From Ruminococcus sp. YRD2003 (GTDB taxonomy: Bacteria; Bacillota; Clostridia; Oscillospirales; Ruminococcaceae), in contig FNZT01000009.1 of NCBI GenBank assembly GCA_900109435.1, positions 1-45,633 of the forward strand: a DNA stretch of 45,633 bases, read 5' to 3'. The position numbers and the translations under genes were made by a program. Under the pieces are notes generated by a model. The model had not been told where the DNA came from and did no database searches. It worked only from the letters and a program-made list of their open reading frames with translations. This document shows, piece by piece, positions 22,448-30,718 of this stretch. The first letter of the stretch is position 1, and each line of letters opens with the position of its first letter.

Positions 22448-23281
22448 ATGCAGGGCTGGATAGACGGCTTTCAGGAGTCGATAGACTATATGGAGCAGAA
22501 TCTTACGGAGGAGCTTGATATTGCCGATATTGCCGCAAAGGCAGCGCTGTCCCCGTTCTATTACCAGCGCATCTTCGGAGCCATGTGCGGAATGACCGTC
22601 GGCGAGTACATCCGTGCGCGCAGGATGACACAGGCGGCACAGGAGCTTGCAGGTGCTGATGTGAAGGTGATAGACGCGGCGCTCAGATACGGCTATGATT
22701 CTCCAGACAGCTTTGCAAAGGCGTTTCAGCGTTTTCACGGCATAACGCCGTCACAGGCGCGTGAAACGGGCGCACCGCTTCGGTCTCTTGCTCCGCTGCA
22801 TATTAAAATAACACTGGAGGGCGGCAATATGCTGGATTATCGTATCGTAGAAAAAGCATCATTTACCGTTGTCGGCATCAAAAAGCGATTCAACAGCGGC
22901 ACAAGCTATCAGGAGGTCCCGAAGTTCTGGAGCGAGTGGGCATCCGACATGAAGGGGCTCAGAGGGATGTTCGGTATCTGTCTTGACATGAACGGAAGGG
23001 AGTTCGACTACTGGATAGCGGACCTCTATGACCCGATGAAGGATATCCCCGAGGGCTGTGAGACCTGTCAGATACCCGCAAGCCTGTGGGCTGTGTTCAT
23101 GTGCAGGGGCGAGCTCCCCGAGAGTATGCAGAGCGTAAACACGAAGATATGGTCGGAGTGGCTCCCGTCGTTGAAGGGCTATGAGCTGGCGGGCAACTAC
23201 TCAATGGAGGTGTACACTCCTCCCGCCGAAAAGCCCGAGGACACGGTGAGTTACATCTGTGTCCCGCTGAAAAAAATATGA
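22448..23281 (+). CDS. AraC-family regulator with GyrI-like effector domain
   Basis: The 277-residue protein has an N-terminal AraC/XylS DNA-binding domain of about 110 residues with two helix-turn-helix units (DIADIAAKAALSPFYYQRIF and YGYDSPDSFAKAFQRFHGITP). From about residue 127 a GyrI-like effector-binding domain begins (YRIVEKASFTVVGIKKRF) and ends EVYTPPA. The arrangement is that of Rob/SoxS-like regulators with a small-molecule pocket that bind hydrophobic compounds. It starts after GAGAGGAGGAAG. A terminator follows; no target gene is adjacent, so it may regulate itself and distant genes. Confidence 0.9.
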   Translation: MQGWIDGFQESIDYMEQNLTEELDIADIAAKAALSPFYYQRIFGAMCGMTVGEYIRARRMTQAAQELAGADVKVIDAALRYGYDSPDSFAKAFQRFHGITPSQARETGAPLRSLAPLHIKITLEGGNMLDYRIVEKASFTVVGIKKRFNSGTSYQEVPKFWSEWASDMKGLRGMFGICLDMNGREFDYWIADLYDPMKDIPEGCETCQIPASLWAVFMCRGELPESMQSVNTKIWSEWLPSLKGYELAGNYSMEVYTPPAEKPEDTVSYICVPLKKI

Positions 23282-23297
23282 ATAAAAGCCCATACCA

Positions 23298-23346
23298 TGC
23301 GAAAGCAAAGGCTGCGTGACCCGTGCGGTTGCGCAGCCTTTCGCAT
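23298..23346 (+). terminator. Terminator after the AraC-type gene
   Basis: AAAGGCTGCG (23307-23316) pairs with CGCAGCCTTT (23332-23341), extended by an outer ATGCGAAA/TTTCGCAT option, with a TTTG tail. Confidence 0.65.
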
Positions 23347-23364
23347 TTGTTTGCGGCAACATTC

Positions 23365-23599
23365 TGTAGGGGCGGATATTATCCGCCCGCCAATTTGCAA
23401 ATGGTTTCGATTTTTTTTGTAGGGGCGCATTCCGTGCGCCCGATAATTGCCAAAAAATTCGCGGGCGAGCGAAACTCGCCCCTACAATCGGGCATTTAAA
23501 CCATTCGTTTAATTTGCGGAACGCCGAGGGCGGCGTTCCCTACAATGCGTAGCCGTAAGCGATTTGTTGATTTGCGGGCGAGCGGAACTCGCCCCTACA
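23365..23599. repeat. Cluster of five short palindromic repeats
   Basis: Five hairpin units follow each other in 235 bp. They are GGGCGGAT/ATCCGCCC at 23370-23388, GGGCGCA/TGCGCCC near 23423-23441, GGGCGAG/CTCGCCC at 23463-23481, GGAACGCCG/CGGCGTTCC near 23518-23539 and GGGCGAG/CTCGCCC near 23575-23595. Each carries TGTAGGGG before it or CCCCTACA after it: the first two point one way and the last three the other. No coding frame is seen in 23282-23642. Confidence 0.8.
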
Positions 23600-23642
23600 A
23601 ATTGTATGGCACTCTCTTTCGCGCGCAAATTTGCGGCGGCAC

Positions 23643-23671
23643 TTGCATTTATGCGCAGGAAGTGATATAAT
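23643..23671 (+). promoter_or_regulatory. Promoter of the CobW-type gene pair
   Basis: TTGCAT (23643-23648) and TATAAT (23666-23671) are 17 bases apart. No obvious Zur-type palindrome was seen. Confidence 0.65.
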
Positions 23672-23712
23672 ATAATATTGTGTAAAGAATTTTTAGAAAG
23701 AAGTGTTTCACT

Positions 23713-24834
23713 ATGACTAAAATTACGATATTTTCGGGCTTCCTCGGCGCAGGCAAGACCACGCTCATCAAAAAGCTCATCAACGAGGGCTACAAGGGCG
23801 AAAAACTGGTCCTCATCGAGAATGAGTTCGGACAGATAGGCATCGACGGCGGTTTCCTGAAGGACGCGGGCATCGAGATAACCGAGATGAATTCGGGCTG
23901 TATCTGCTGCTCACTTGTCGGAGACTTCGGCAAGGCGCTTGTGAAGGTGCTTGACGAATACAAGCCCGACCGCATCCTCATCGAGCCCTCGGGCGTAGGC
24001 AAGCTTAGCGACGTCATCAATGCAGTCCGCAATATTGACGCGCACGACGTCGAGCTTGACGGCTTCACAACGGTCGTAGACGCGAAGAAGTGCAAGATGT
24101 ACCACAAGAATTTCGGCGAATTCTTCAACAATCAGATAGAGTACGCAAGCTGCATCATCCTCAGTCATACGGCGGGTCTCTCGCAGGAGAAGCTCGGCGA
24201 GGCAGTTGAGCTCATACGCGAGCTCAACAAGGAGGCACCCGTAGTAACGACGGAGTGGGACGAGCTCACGGGACATCAGCTCGTTGACGCGATGACACAG
24301 AAGAACACGCTCAGCGACGAGCTGAAAGCTCTGCTCGACGAGGCTAATCATCATCATGAGCATCATCATCACCACGATGAAGACGACCACGACCACGATG
24401 AGCATGAGCATCACCACGACCATGACCACGATGAGCATGACCACCACCACGACCATGACCACGACGAGCATGAGCACCACCACGACCACGGTCCCGACTG
24501 CACCTGCGGCTGCCACGACCATGACCATGACCACGAACATCACCACCACCATGCTGATGAAGTGTTCACGAGCTGGGGCGCAGAGACACCCCGTCCGTAC
24601 ACGATAGAGGCGATAACAGCGGCACTCGAGGCACTTTCCGACAAGGCTGCATACGGCGTCGTACTGCGTGCAAAGGGCATAGTAGCTGGCGAGGACGGAC
24701 AGTGGATACACTTCGACTACGTACCTGGAGTGCCCGACGTAAGACACGGAAGTGCCGAAACAACGGGCAGACTTTGTGTTATCGGCTCGAAGCTGAACGA
24801 AGAAGCTGTCGCGAAGCTTTTCTGCGTAGAATAA
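23713..24834 (+). CDS. CobW/COG0523 metal-trafficking GTPase with His-rich region
   Basis: The 373-residue protein has the CobW P-loop GFLGAGKTT (9-17), the metal-binding motif GCICC (62-66) and IEPSG. A low-complexity stretch (about 212-281) contains 36 His among Asp/Glu, plus a CTCGC patch, and would bind many divalent metal ions. The C-terminal CobW domain follows. Such proteins load zinc, cobalt or nickel into target enzymes using GTP. The usual NKxD base-recognition motif is not apparent; the aligned segment reads LSHTAGL. The ribosome-binding site is weak (AGAAAG). A second CobW-type gene follows nine bases after the stop. Confidence 0.9.
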   Translation: MTKITIFSGFLGAGKTTLIKKLINEGYKGEKLVLIENEFGQIGIDGGFLKDAGIEITEMNSGCICCSLVGDFGKALVKVLDEYKPDRILIEPSGVGKLSDVINAVRNIDAHDVELDGFTTVVDAKKCKMYHKNFGEFFNNQIEYASCIILSHTAGLSQEKLGEAVELIRELNKEAPVVTTEWDELTGHQLVDAMTQKNTLSDELKALLDEANHHHEHHHHHDEDDHDHDEHEHHHDHDHDEHDHHHDHDHDEHEHHHDHGPDCTCGCHDHDHDHEHHHHHADEVFTSWGAETPRPYTIEAITAALEALSDKAAYGVVLRAKGIVAGEDGQWIHFDYVPGVPDVRHGSAETTGRLCVIGSKLNEEAVAKLFCVE

Positions 24835-24843
24835 GGAGGAGCC

Positions 24844-25806
24844 ATGCCAAACAATCAGGAACCGATTCCCGTTTACCTGTTCCTCGGCTTTCTCGAGTCG
24901 GGAAAGACGAAGTTCATACAGGAAACGCTGGAGGACAAGCGCTTCAACAACGGCGAGAGGACACTGCTCCTCATCTTTGAAGAGGGCGTCGAGGAGTACG
25001 ACCCGTCGCGCTTTGCGAAGAAGGGCGTCGTAGAGATACGCAGCATAGAGTCAAAGGAGGAGATGACTATCGCGAATCTCGCAAGGCTTGCCATTGAGAC
25101 GAAAGCCGAGCGCGTAGTCATCGAGTACAACGGAATGTGGACAGCCGCGGAGCTGTTTCAGAATATGCCGCAGAACTGGGCAGTAGCGCAGGTGATGTTC
25201 TTCGCGGACGCCACTACCTTCCCGAACTACAACGCGAATATGCGCAGTCTTGTTGTGGACAAGCTGAATCTTTGCGAGCTTGTGGTATTCAACCGCTTCG
25301 ACAAGAGCTTCGATGTGAAGGAATTCCACCAGATAGTCAGGGGCGTCAGCCGCCGCACGGAGATATGCTACGAATACAACGACGGACAGGTCGCATACGA
25401 CGATATCGAGGACCCGCTCCCGTTCGACGTTGAGGCGGAGAACATCGTGATAAAGGACGAGGACTTCGCGCTGTGGTACAGGGATATAATGGACGACCCT
25501 GGCAAATACGACGGCAAGACCGTGACTTTCAAGGGACTTGCCGCTAAGAACAAAAAGTTCCCGCAGAACTGTTTTGCACTCGGCAGACACATCATGACCT
25601 GCTGTGTGGAGGACATACAGTATTGCTGGGCAGTCGCGGAGTGGGACGAGCCGTTCGAGCCGCGTCAGCCGAAGCATTGGGTGAACGTGACGGCGAAGAT
25701 AAGCGTGCAGAAGCACAAGCTGTACAAGGGCGCAGGTCCCGTGCTGAGGGTCATTGCACTTGCGGACGCCGCACCGCCCGAGAAGGAAGTCGCGACGTTC
25801 TATTAA
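24844..25806 (+). CDS. CobW-type GTPase fused to a DUF1980-like C-terminal domain
   Basis: The 320-residue protein opens with a P-loop GFLESGKT (15-22) of the CobW class but lacks the GCxCC motif. From about residue 215 the sequence changes to a domain like the C-terminus of the YcgQ/DUF1980 (TIGR03943) family: GKTVTFKGLAAK, GRHIMTCC with C253-C254, then HWVNVTAKIS. In most bacteria that domain belongs to a membrane protein encoded beside a permease and a CobW GTPase. Here it is attached directly to a GTPase. AAGGAGG precedes the ATG and the gene is co-transcribed with the His-rich CobW protein. I infer a joint role in metal delivery; the metal is unknown. Confidence 0.75.
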   Translation: MPNNQEPIPVYLFLGFLESGKTKFIQETLEDKRFNNGERTLLLIFEEGVEEYDPSRFAKKGVVEIRSIESKEEMTIANLARLAIETKAERVVIEYNGMWTAAELFQNMPQNWAVAQVMFFADATTFPNYNANMRSLVVDKLNLCELVVFNRFDKSFDVKEFHQIVRGVSRRTEICYEYNDGQVAYDDIEDPLPFDVEAENIVIKDEDFALWYRDIMDDPGKYDGKTVTFKGLAAKNKKFPQNCFALGRHIMTCCVEDIQYCWAVAEWDEPFEPRQPKHWVNVTAKISVQKHKLYKGAGPVLRVIALADAAPPEKEVATFY

Positions 25807-25819
25807 CAGAGGCACACAT

Positions 25820-25890
25820 TGTGCGCCCGCCAATCGCGACGCTGTATGGATCAACAGCGTGTAGGGGACGGCGTCCCCGACGTCCCGCGC
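25820..25890. repeat. Palindromic repeat remnants before proC
   Basis: GTAGGGGACG followed by CGTCCCC (25861-25878) and a partial TGTGCGCCCGCC (25820-25831) belong to the same repeat family as 23365-23599. Nothing else was recognised in 25807-25969. Confidence 0.55.
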
Positions 25891-25969
25891 AGAAGCTGAA
25901 TAATGCGGTGGTTTATCGCCGCGATCCTCACCATTTGGATATATCTACTTTAATAAAGGAGCGAATGTT

Positions 25970-26776
25970 ATGAGCAAGATAAACATTGGATTCATCGGAG
26001 CAGGCAATATGGGCACCGCTATAATGAAGGGCATCGCAGGCAGTCCCAAAGCAGGCGACATCGCCCTCTTCGCCTTCGACCCCGACACATCCAAAGTGAG
26101 CGCACTTGCCGAATATGGCGTAACAGCGTGCAGCAGCGAGGCAGAGCTCACCGAAAAGTGCGGCTACATTTTTCTCGCGGTAAAGCCGCAGGTCATCGAG
26201 AAGGTCATCGAGGCAGCAGCCCCCGCAGTGACCGCAGACAAGGTCATCATTTCCATAGCAGCGGGCATATCGGACGAGTTCATCGCGTCCAAGACGATAC
26301 CCGACGCCAAGGTCATACTTGTAATGCCGAACACCCCGCTTCTTCTCGGCGAGGGAGCATCCGCGCTCTCCCGCAATGACAAGGTAACAGACGCAGAGTT
26401 CGAGCTTATACTCAGCGTGTTCCGTTCATGCGGAAAGGCAGCGGTAGTGCCCAAGGACAAGATGAAGGAGATAATCGCAGTAAACGGCAGCAGTCCCGCG
26501 TTCATCTATCTGTTTGCGAAGGCATTCATCGACTACGCCGCAGCCGAGGGAATCGACACGGCAGCCGCGACCGAGCTGTTCAGCCAGAGCCTTATCGGCT
26601 CCGCGAAGATGATAACCGACTCGGGCTACAGCATAGCCGAGCTCATCAAGATGGTATCCTCTCCGGGAGGCACGACACTCGCAGGTCTTGACAGGCTCTA
26701 CGAGGGCAAGCTTGAGGAGACCGTCAGAAACTGCTGCGAGAGCTGTACGAAGCGAGCCTACGAGCTTTCAAAATAA
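25970..26776 (+). CDS. proC: Pyrroline-5-carboxylate reductase
   Basis: The 268-residue enzyme catalyses the last step of proline synthesis, reducing pyrroline-5-carboxylate with NAD(P)H. The Rossmann loop is IGAGNMG (9-15). Later signatures are FLAVKPQ, SIAAGIS, MPNTPLLLGEGASAL and the C-terminal VSSPGGTTLAGL, which is the family signature. Length is normal. AAAGGAG precedes the ATG. Transcription may continue into the next two membrane-protein genes, since no terminator other than a short stem over the next start was seen. Confidence 0.96.
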   Translation: MSKINIGFIGAGNMGTAIMKGIAGSPKAGDIALFAFDPDTSKVSALAEYGVTACSSEAELTEKCGYIFLAVKPQVIEKVIEAAAPAVTADKVIISIAAGISDEFIASKTIPDAKVILVMPNTPLLLGEGASALSRNDKVTDAEFELILSVFRSCGKAAVVPKDKMKEIIAVNGSSPAFIYLFAKAFIDYAAAEGIDTAAATELFSQSLIGSAKMITDSGYSIAELIKMVSSPGGTTLAGLDRLYEGKLEETVRNCCESCTKRAYELSK

Positions 26777-26792
26777 GATGACATAAAACTTG

Positions 26793-26830
26793 TCCGCACC
26801 GCATATCCTTGAAAGAAAGGAAGGTGCGGA
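26793..26830 (+). promoter_or_regulatory. Stem overlapping the ribosome-binding site of the next gene
   Basis: TCCGCACC (26793-26800) pairs perfectly with GGTGCGGA (26823-26830), which ends at the base before the ATG at 26831. The GGAAGG site lies in the loop and stem base, so folding could limit translation. Confidence 0.4.
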
Positions 26831-27424
26831 ATGAAACACGTAAAATACATACCTGCCCGCGGCAAAGGGACGGGCTTCATACTGATGTGTACGGCTTGTG
26901 CGGCGGGAGTCGCCATAGGCTCACTGCCGTTGATAAGCACAGCGGGCGCAGACTGTCCGTGGCTGCACCAGTATTTTTCGCCCGCGCTGTGCGGAGACAC
27001 GGTATTCAGCATATTCACGAGGACGCTGCTGTCCTCGGTGATATTTCTTGCGGCAGCATTTCTCGCGGGGACATCCGCCTTCGGACAAACAGTCGGGACA
27101 GCACTGCTCGTCTGCCGCGGAGTCGGCATAGGCGTGTCGGTATCGTCGGTATACGCAGCGGGAGGACTTCGCGCCCTGCCCGCAGTAGCGGTGCTGATAC
27201 TGCCGTTCGCGCTTGCGGAGCTGTACATTGCGGTCATCGCGGTGAGGGAGGTCATACGCTCGTCGAACGCCCAGTTCGGATTCATGGTAAGCGGCGGCAA
27301 GCGGAGCTCCGAGCGCAGCAGCTTCAAGCTGTACAGCGCAAGATTTGCGGTGCTCACACTCATCTCATTAATAATTTCACTGGCAGAATCTCTGGCGAGC
27401 TACATATTCGGAGGGCTGCTCTAA
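26831..27424 (+). CDS. Membrane protein, possibly SpoIIM-like
   Basis: The 197-residue protein has five or so predicted membrane segments. The order resembles stage II sporulation protein M: an N-terminal helix, a periplasmic loop (about 40-60), then hydrophobic segments including LLVCRGVGIGVSVSSVY and an ILPFALAELYIA stretch. SpoIIM works with SpoIID and SpoIIP in engulfment. The match is by topology and short motifs, so the assignment is tentative. The gene lies 54 bases after proC. Confidence 0.5.
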   Translation: MKHVKYIPARGKGTGFILMCTACAAGVAIGSLPLISTAGADCPWLHQYFSPALCGDTVFSIFTRTLLSSVIFLAAAFLAGTSAFGQTVGTALLVCRGVGIGVSVSSVYAAGGLRALPAVAVLILPFALAELYIAVIAVREVIRSSNAQFGFMVSGGKRSSERSSFKLYSARFAVLTLISLIISLAESLASYIFGGLL

Positions 27425-27442
27425 AAACGGAGGATGTTGATT

Positions 27443-28378
27443 TTGGGACTGTTTTCAAGCAATTACGAGAGTGCAGGAGCGGGCATCGCGAAAAATGCAC
27501 CGAAGAAGGAGGGCATAGCGCTCTTTTTCGATATATTTTTCAGGAAGTTCTGGCTGATGATAGGACTGAATATACTGTTTTTCCTGTTCACGATACCGCT
27601 GTGGGCGACGCTGCCCGTGATGTATTACGTGAGCAACGAGAAGGTCAGCCTTATTATCGTAGCACTTCTGCTGGTCGTATTCGCGGTCAGCTTCGGACCT
27701 GCTGTCGCGGGCATTTCAAAGGTCATCAGGCTGTTTCTGCTGGGACGCCACTCCTTTATAGTCCGCGACTTCTTCAAGGGCTTCAAGCAGAACTTCGGCA
27801 AGGCGTGTTTGATAGGTATACTTGATATAGTCGCCGTATTATCGGCGTATGCGGGTTACAACGTCTACCCTGCAATGGCAGTGAATTACGACAGCAAGAT
27901 ATTCTACGTCCCGCTTGTAATCACGTTCAGTGTAGTGCTTGTGATACTGATGATGAACTATTACATCTTCCTGATGATGACGGCGACGGACCTCTCGATA
28001 AAGAACCTGATAAAGAACTCGTTCGCACTGGCATTCGTAGCGATGAAGCAGAACATCATCGCCACGGTGGGAGTTGCGCTTTACGCGGCATTTCTTGCAG
28101 TGCTGTTCGTATATCTCATGCCGGTGTTCATGCTGATGATACCGTTGTTCTCGGCAGTCCCGATGTGGTTCATCGTGTGCTTCAACAGTTATCCGGTGAT
28201 ACAGAAGTACGTAATCACGCCGTATTATGAGAGCAGGGGAGAGGTAAATCCCGAGCTCACGGACGGCTCTGAGGACATCGAAGAGGAGACCATCTTCGAG
28301 GACATGGGCGGCAAGGAGAAGCCGATAGAGAAGCCCGTCGAGAAGCGCAAGAAGGGCAAAGGACGCCATATATCGTAA
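27443..28378 (+). CDS. YesL/DUF624 family membrane protein
   Basis: The best start is the TTG at 27443 (MGLFSSNYES), nine bases after CGGAGG; the ATG at 27434 directly abuts that site and is too close. Family members also begin MGLF. The 311-residue protein has KNAPKKEGIALFFDIFFRKFW at residues 16-36, then five to six membrane segments, and a charged, Lys/Glu-rich cytoplasmic tail from about residue 270 that is longer than usual. DUF624 proteins are often linked to sugar-uptake loci, but their role is unknown. It lies 18 bases after the SpoIIM-like gene, probably co-transcribed. Confidence 0.78.
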   Translation: MGLFSSNYESAGAGIAKNAPKKEGIALFFDIFFRKFWLMIGLNILFFLFTIPLWATLPVMYYVSNEKVSLIIVALLLVVFAVSFGPAVAGISKVIRLFLLGRHSFIVRDFFKGFKQNFGKACLIGILDIVAVLSAYAGYNVYPAMAVNYDSKIFYVPLVITFSVVLVILMMNYYIFLMMTATDLSIKNLIKNSFALAFVAMKQNIIATVGVALYAAFLAVLFVYLMPVFMLMIPLFSAVPMWFIVCFNSYPVIQKYVITPYYESRGEVNPELTDGSEDIEEETIFEDMGGKEKPIEKPVEKRKKGKGRHIS

Positions 28379-28381
28379 CAA

Positions 28382-28502
28382 AAAGCCTCGGAATCAGGCT
28401 GCTTCCCTTAACGGAAAAAGTGGGCTGCCGAGCCGTAAACTTACGGCTCATATTTAGTAACCTGCGAATCCGCCAGAGGGGGCTCCCCTCATCCGAGGCT
28501 TT
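28382..28502. ncRNA. Structured 121-base element, bidirectional terminator or small RNA
   Basis: AAAGCCTCGGA (28382-28392) pairs with TCCGAGGCTTT (28492-28502), closing a loop of about 100 bases that contains a 9-bp inner hairpin GAGCCGTAA/TTACGGCTC (28430-28449) and other G/C-rich pairs. Runs of T flank it on both strands, and the neighbouring genes converge on it. No known RNA family was recognised. Confidence 0.4.
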
Positions 28503-28550
28503 TTTGCGCGGAGACCGCGCCGCGGTAAAAACCAAAACAAATATCTAAAA

Positions 28551-28877
28551 GACCGCGAAGCGGAAATCGCGGGGGTTCGGGGTGAGGCTCTCACCCCGGC
28601 AGGGGGTGACCCGAGGGGGACAGCGTCCCCCTGAGAAGCAGGCAGGCGAGCGGAGCAAAGCCTGCCGACCGCTCCGTACATTTATGCCTCGGCGCAGCCC
28701 GACGAAGCACCTACCAATACTATACAAAAATATCCACCCCGCGAGCGAAAATCACCCTCGCCGAGGTGGACAGCGTCCCCCTCTGAGAAGCAGGCAGGCG
28801 AGCGAAGCAAAGCCTGCCGACCGCCACGTACACCTTCGCCTCGGCGCAGCCCGATGAAACACCTACCGATATTACAT
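28551..28877 (+). repeat. Left pair of ~150-bp repeats beside the two-component system
   Basis: Two related units (28551-28735 and about 28740-28877) share GGACAGCGTCCCCCT, GAAGCAGGCAGGCGAGCG, AAAGCCTGCCGACCGC and GCCTCGGCGCAGCC. The same pair occurs at 30719-31047 in the same orientation. GCAGGC/GCCTGC and GGGGTGAG/CTCACCCC stems give strong local folding. No gene is present in 28379-28918. Confidence 0.85.
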
Positions 28878-28918
28878 TTCCGCACCTAACCGCCTAAGTC
28901 CGCAAAGCGAAGCTCAGC

Positions 28919-30007
28919 TCACTTTGCGGACTTAGGCGCTTTATTCTCATTTGTTTTTCTCAGGCTGACGAGAAAAACCGAGCCCTCGCCGAGCTTGCTC
29001 GTGACGTAAATCTTGCCGCCGCACTTAGAGACGATCTCCTTGCAGAGCGCGAGCCCGAGCCCGTTTCCCTGAGCCTGCCGCGAGCTGTCCGCCTGATAGA
29101 ATTTATCGAAGATATGGCGCTGCTGCTCCTCGGACATACCGATACCCGAGTCGCTGATGAAGACCTTGTAGTGGTGTTCGGATTCCTCGATTTTCACGGT
29201 CACAGAGGCGCCGTCCTCGGAGAACTTTATCGCGTTGCTGAGCAGATTCGTCCAGACCTGAAAGAGCAGCGAGCGCTGACTGCACACCGTCAGCTCGGGC
29301 ATATCGAGGTCGAAGCTGATATCTTTTCGGCTCCATTTCGGCTCGAGGAGGACTATCGCCTCACGTAGCTGTTCATCGAGGCGATAGTTTGTCGGCTCGT
29401 CGAGCGAGACCTGATGTTCGAGCTTAGAGAGGCGGAGGATATTGTCTGTGAGGTCGTTGAGCTTTTCAATACTGAAAAAAGCCTTTGAGATGTACTCAGC
29501 GCGCTCCTCGGCGGGGAGGTTGCCGTCCTGCAGCAGTGTCAGGCAGCCGTTCAGCGAGGACAGCGGCGTCTTGAACTCATGAGAAACATTGGCGATGAAA
29601 TCATTGCGTATCATTTCGATAGAGCCGAGCTCGCGCGCCATGTAGTTGAAGTTCTCGACGGTCTCCGCGAGCTCGCGCAGTCTGCCCTTGTATTCGAGCT
29701 GCACGCTGTAGTCTCCCTCAGCGATTTTTCTGGTACCCTTGCTGAGGTCTGAGAGCGGGCGGAAGATGTTCCAGACGGCGAAGTAAGAGATAGCGGAAGC
29801 GAGAACAACGCTGATGATGTAGACACTCAGGCTGCCGAAGGCAGAGAAAGTACCTGTGCGGAAGCTGAAGCCGAGTTTTTCGAGCAGGAGCATAATGAGC
29901 ACGAAAATGGCAAGAAGAATGAAAATGGTAGCGAAGAAAGCGAGAGTGAGCCGTCTTGCGAGGCGCTTATAGTGCCTGTGTTCAGGAGTTTTCTTAGTTG
30001 GGATCAT
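28919..30007 (-). CDS. Sensor histidine kinase
   Basis: The 362-residue protein has two membrane segments (about 22-42 and 58-79) with only a ~15-residue outer loop, so it probably senses a membrane or intracellular signal. A HAMP linker follows, then the H-box NVSHEFKTPLSS with phosphorylated His143, the N-box NLLSNAIKFS, G1 DSGIGM and G2 GNGLGLAL. All kinase motifs are intact. It overlaps the end of the regulator gene by 14 bases and so is translated with it. Confidence 0.95.
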   Translation of the reverse strand: MIPTKKTPEHRHYKRLARRLTLAFFATIFILLAIFVLIMLLLEKLGFSFRTGTFSAFGSLSVYIISVVLASAISYFAVWNIFRPLSDLSKGTRKIAEGDYSVQLEYKGRLRELAETVENFNYMARELGSIEMIRNDFIANVSHEFKTPLSSLNGCLTLLQDGNLPAEERAEYISKAFFSIEKLNDLTDNILRLSKLEHQVSLDEPTNYRLDEQLREAIVLLEPKWSRKDISFDLDMPELTVCSQRSLLFQVWTNLLSNAIKFSEDGASVTVKIEESEHHYKVFISDSGIGMSEEQQRHIFDKFYQADSSRQAQGNGLGLALCKEIVSKCGGKIYVTSKLGEGSVFLVSLRKTNENKAPKSAK

Positions 30008-30674
30008 TTTTCACCGCCCTGTAACCGAGACCGCGGATAGTCACTATCTTAAAGTCGGGATTGTCCCTGAACCTCTCGCGCAGCCTGCTGATATGAACGT
30101 CGAGGGTATGCGGATCAACGTCCTCCTCGATGCCCCAGATATCGTCGAGTATCTGTTGCCGCGTGAAGATCTGCGAGGGGTAGGAGAGGAGCTTGTAGAG
30201 GATAAGGAACTCCTTCTGCGGCAGCACCAGTGAGCCCTCAGCGCCCGTGACGGTCCAAGTGCCGTATTCGAGAGTAAAGCTGCCGAAGGTGAGTTTTTTC
30301 TCGCTTGCACTGCGAGCCCTCCGCAGGAGAGCAGTGACGCGCATGATCATCTCCTTGAGGTCGACGGGCTTGACCATATAGTCATCGGCGCCCGAGCCGA
30401 AGCCTGTCTGCTTGTCGGAGATATCGCTTTTAGCGGTGATGATGAGAACGGGGATATCGAAGTCGGCATCGCGCAGTTCTCTTGTGAGCTCAAAGCCGTC
30501 CATTCCAGGCATCATCACATCGGAGATCATCAGGTCAACGTATTGAGAGTCGAGGATCTCGAGAGCCTTGTCGGCGTTTTCGGCGGGCAGGGCGGTGAAG
30601 TCATTTTTTTCGAGGGTACGGCAGAAGAGCTCGCGCAGGTCTTTGTCGTCCTCTACAACGAGAATACGGAACAT
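29994..30674 (-). CDS. OmpR/PhoB-type response regulator
   Basis: The start is the ATG at 30674 (MFRILVVEDDKD), six bases after GGAGG; the longer in-frame extension runs into the repeat region. The 226-residue protein has a receiver domain with acidic residues at 8-10, phospho-acceptor Asp52 in SDVMMPGMDG and the switch Lys in MVKPVD. The C-terminal winged-helix DNA-binding domain ends VTIRGLGYRAVK. It is the cognate regulator of the overlapping kinase gene. Target genes are not evident; the nearest divergent gene is the dockerin LRR protein. Confidence 0.95.
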   Translation of the reverse strand: MFRILVVEDDKDLRELFCRTLEKNDFTALPAENADKALEILDSQYVDLMISDVMMPGMDGFELTRELRDADFDIPVLIITAKSDISDKQTGFGSGADDYMVKPVDLKEMIMRVTALLRRARSASEKKLTFGSFTLEYGTWTVTGAEGSLVLPQKEFLILYKLLSYPSQIFTRQQILDDIWGIEEDVDPHTLDVHISRLRERFRDNPDFKIVTIRGLGYRAVKNDPN

Positions 30675-30718
30675 AGCACACCTCCAAGATATAATTAAGG
30701 ATCCAAAAGAACAGATAA

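Noticed and set aside
23365..23599. CRISPR array
   Set aside because: The units are palindromes of differing sequence with irregular spacing and mixed orientation, and there are no conserved direct repeats with unique spacers.
24346..24564. Long alternative frames opposite and across the His-rich part of the CobW gene
   Set aside because: They arise from the repetitive CAC/CAT/GAC codons. The CobW frame has all family motifs on both sides, so the others are shadows.
28545..28885. Several open frames within the repeats flanking the two-component system
   Set aside because: They have no ribosome-binding sites and are Pro/Arg-rich. The same frames occur in each repeat unit, as expected of GC-rich non-coding repeats.
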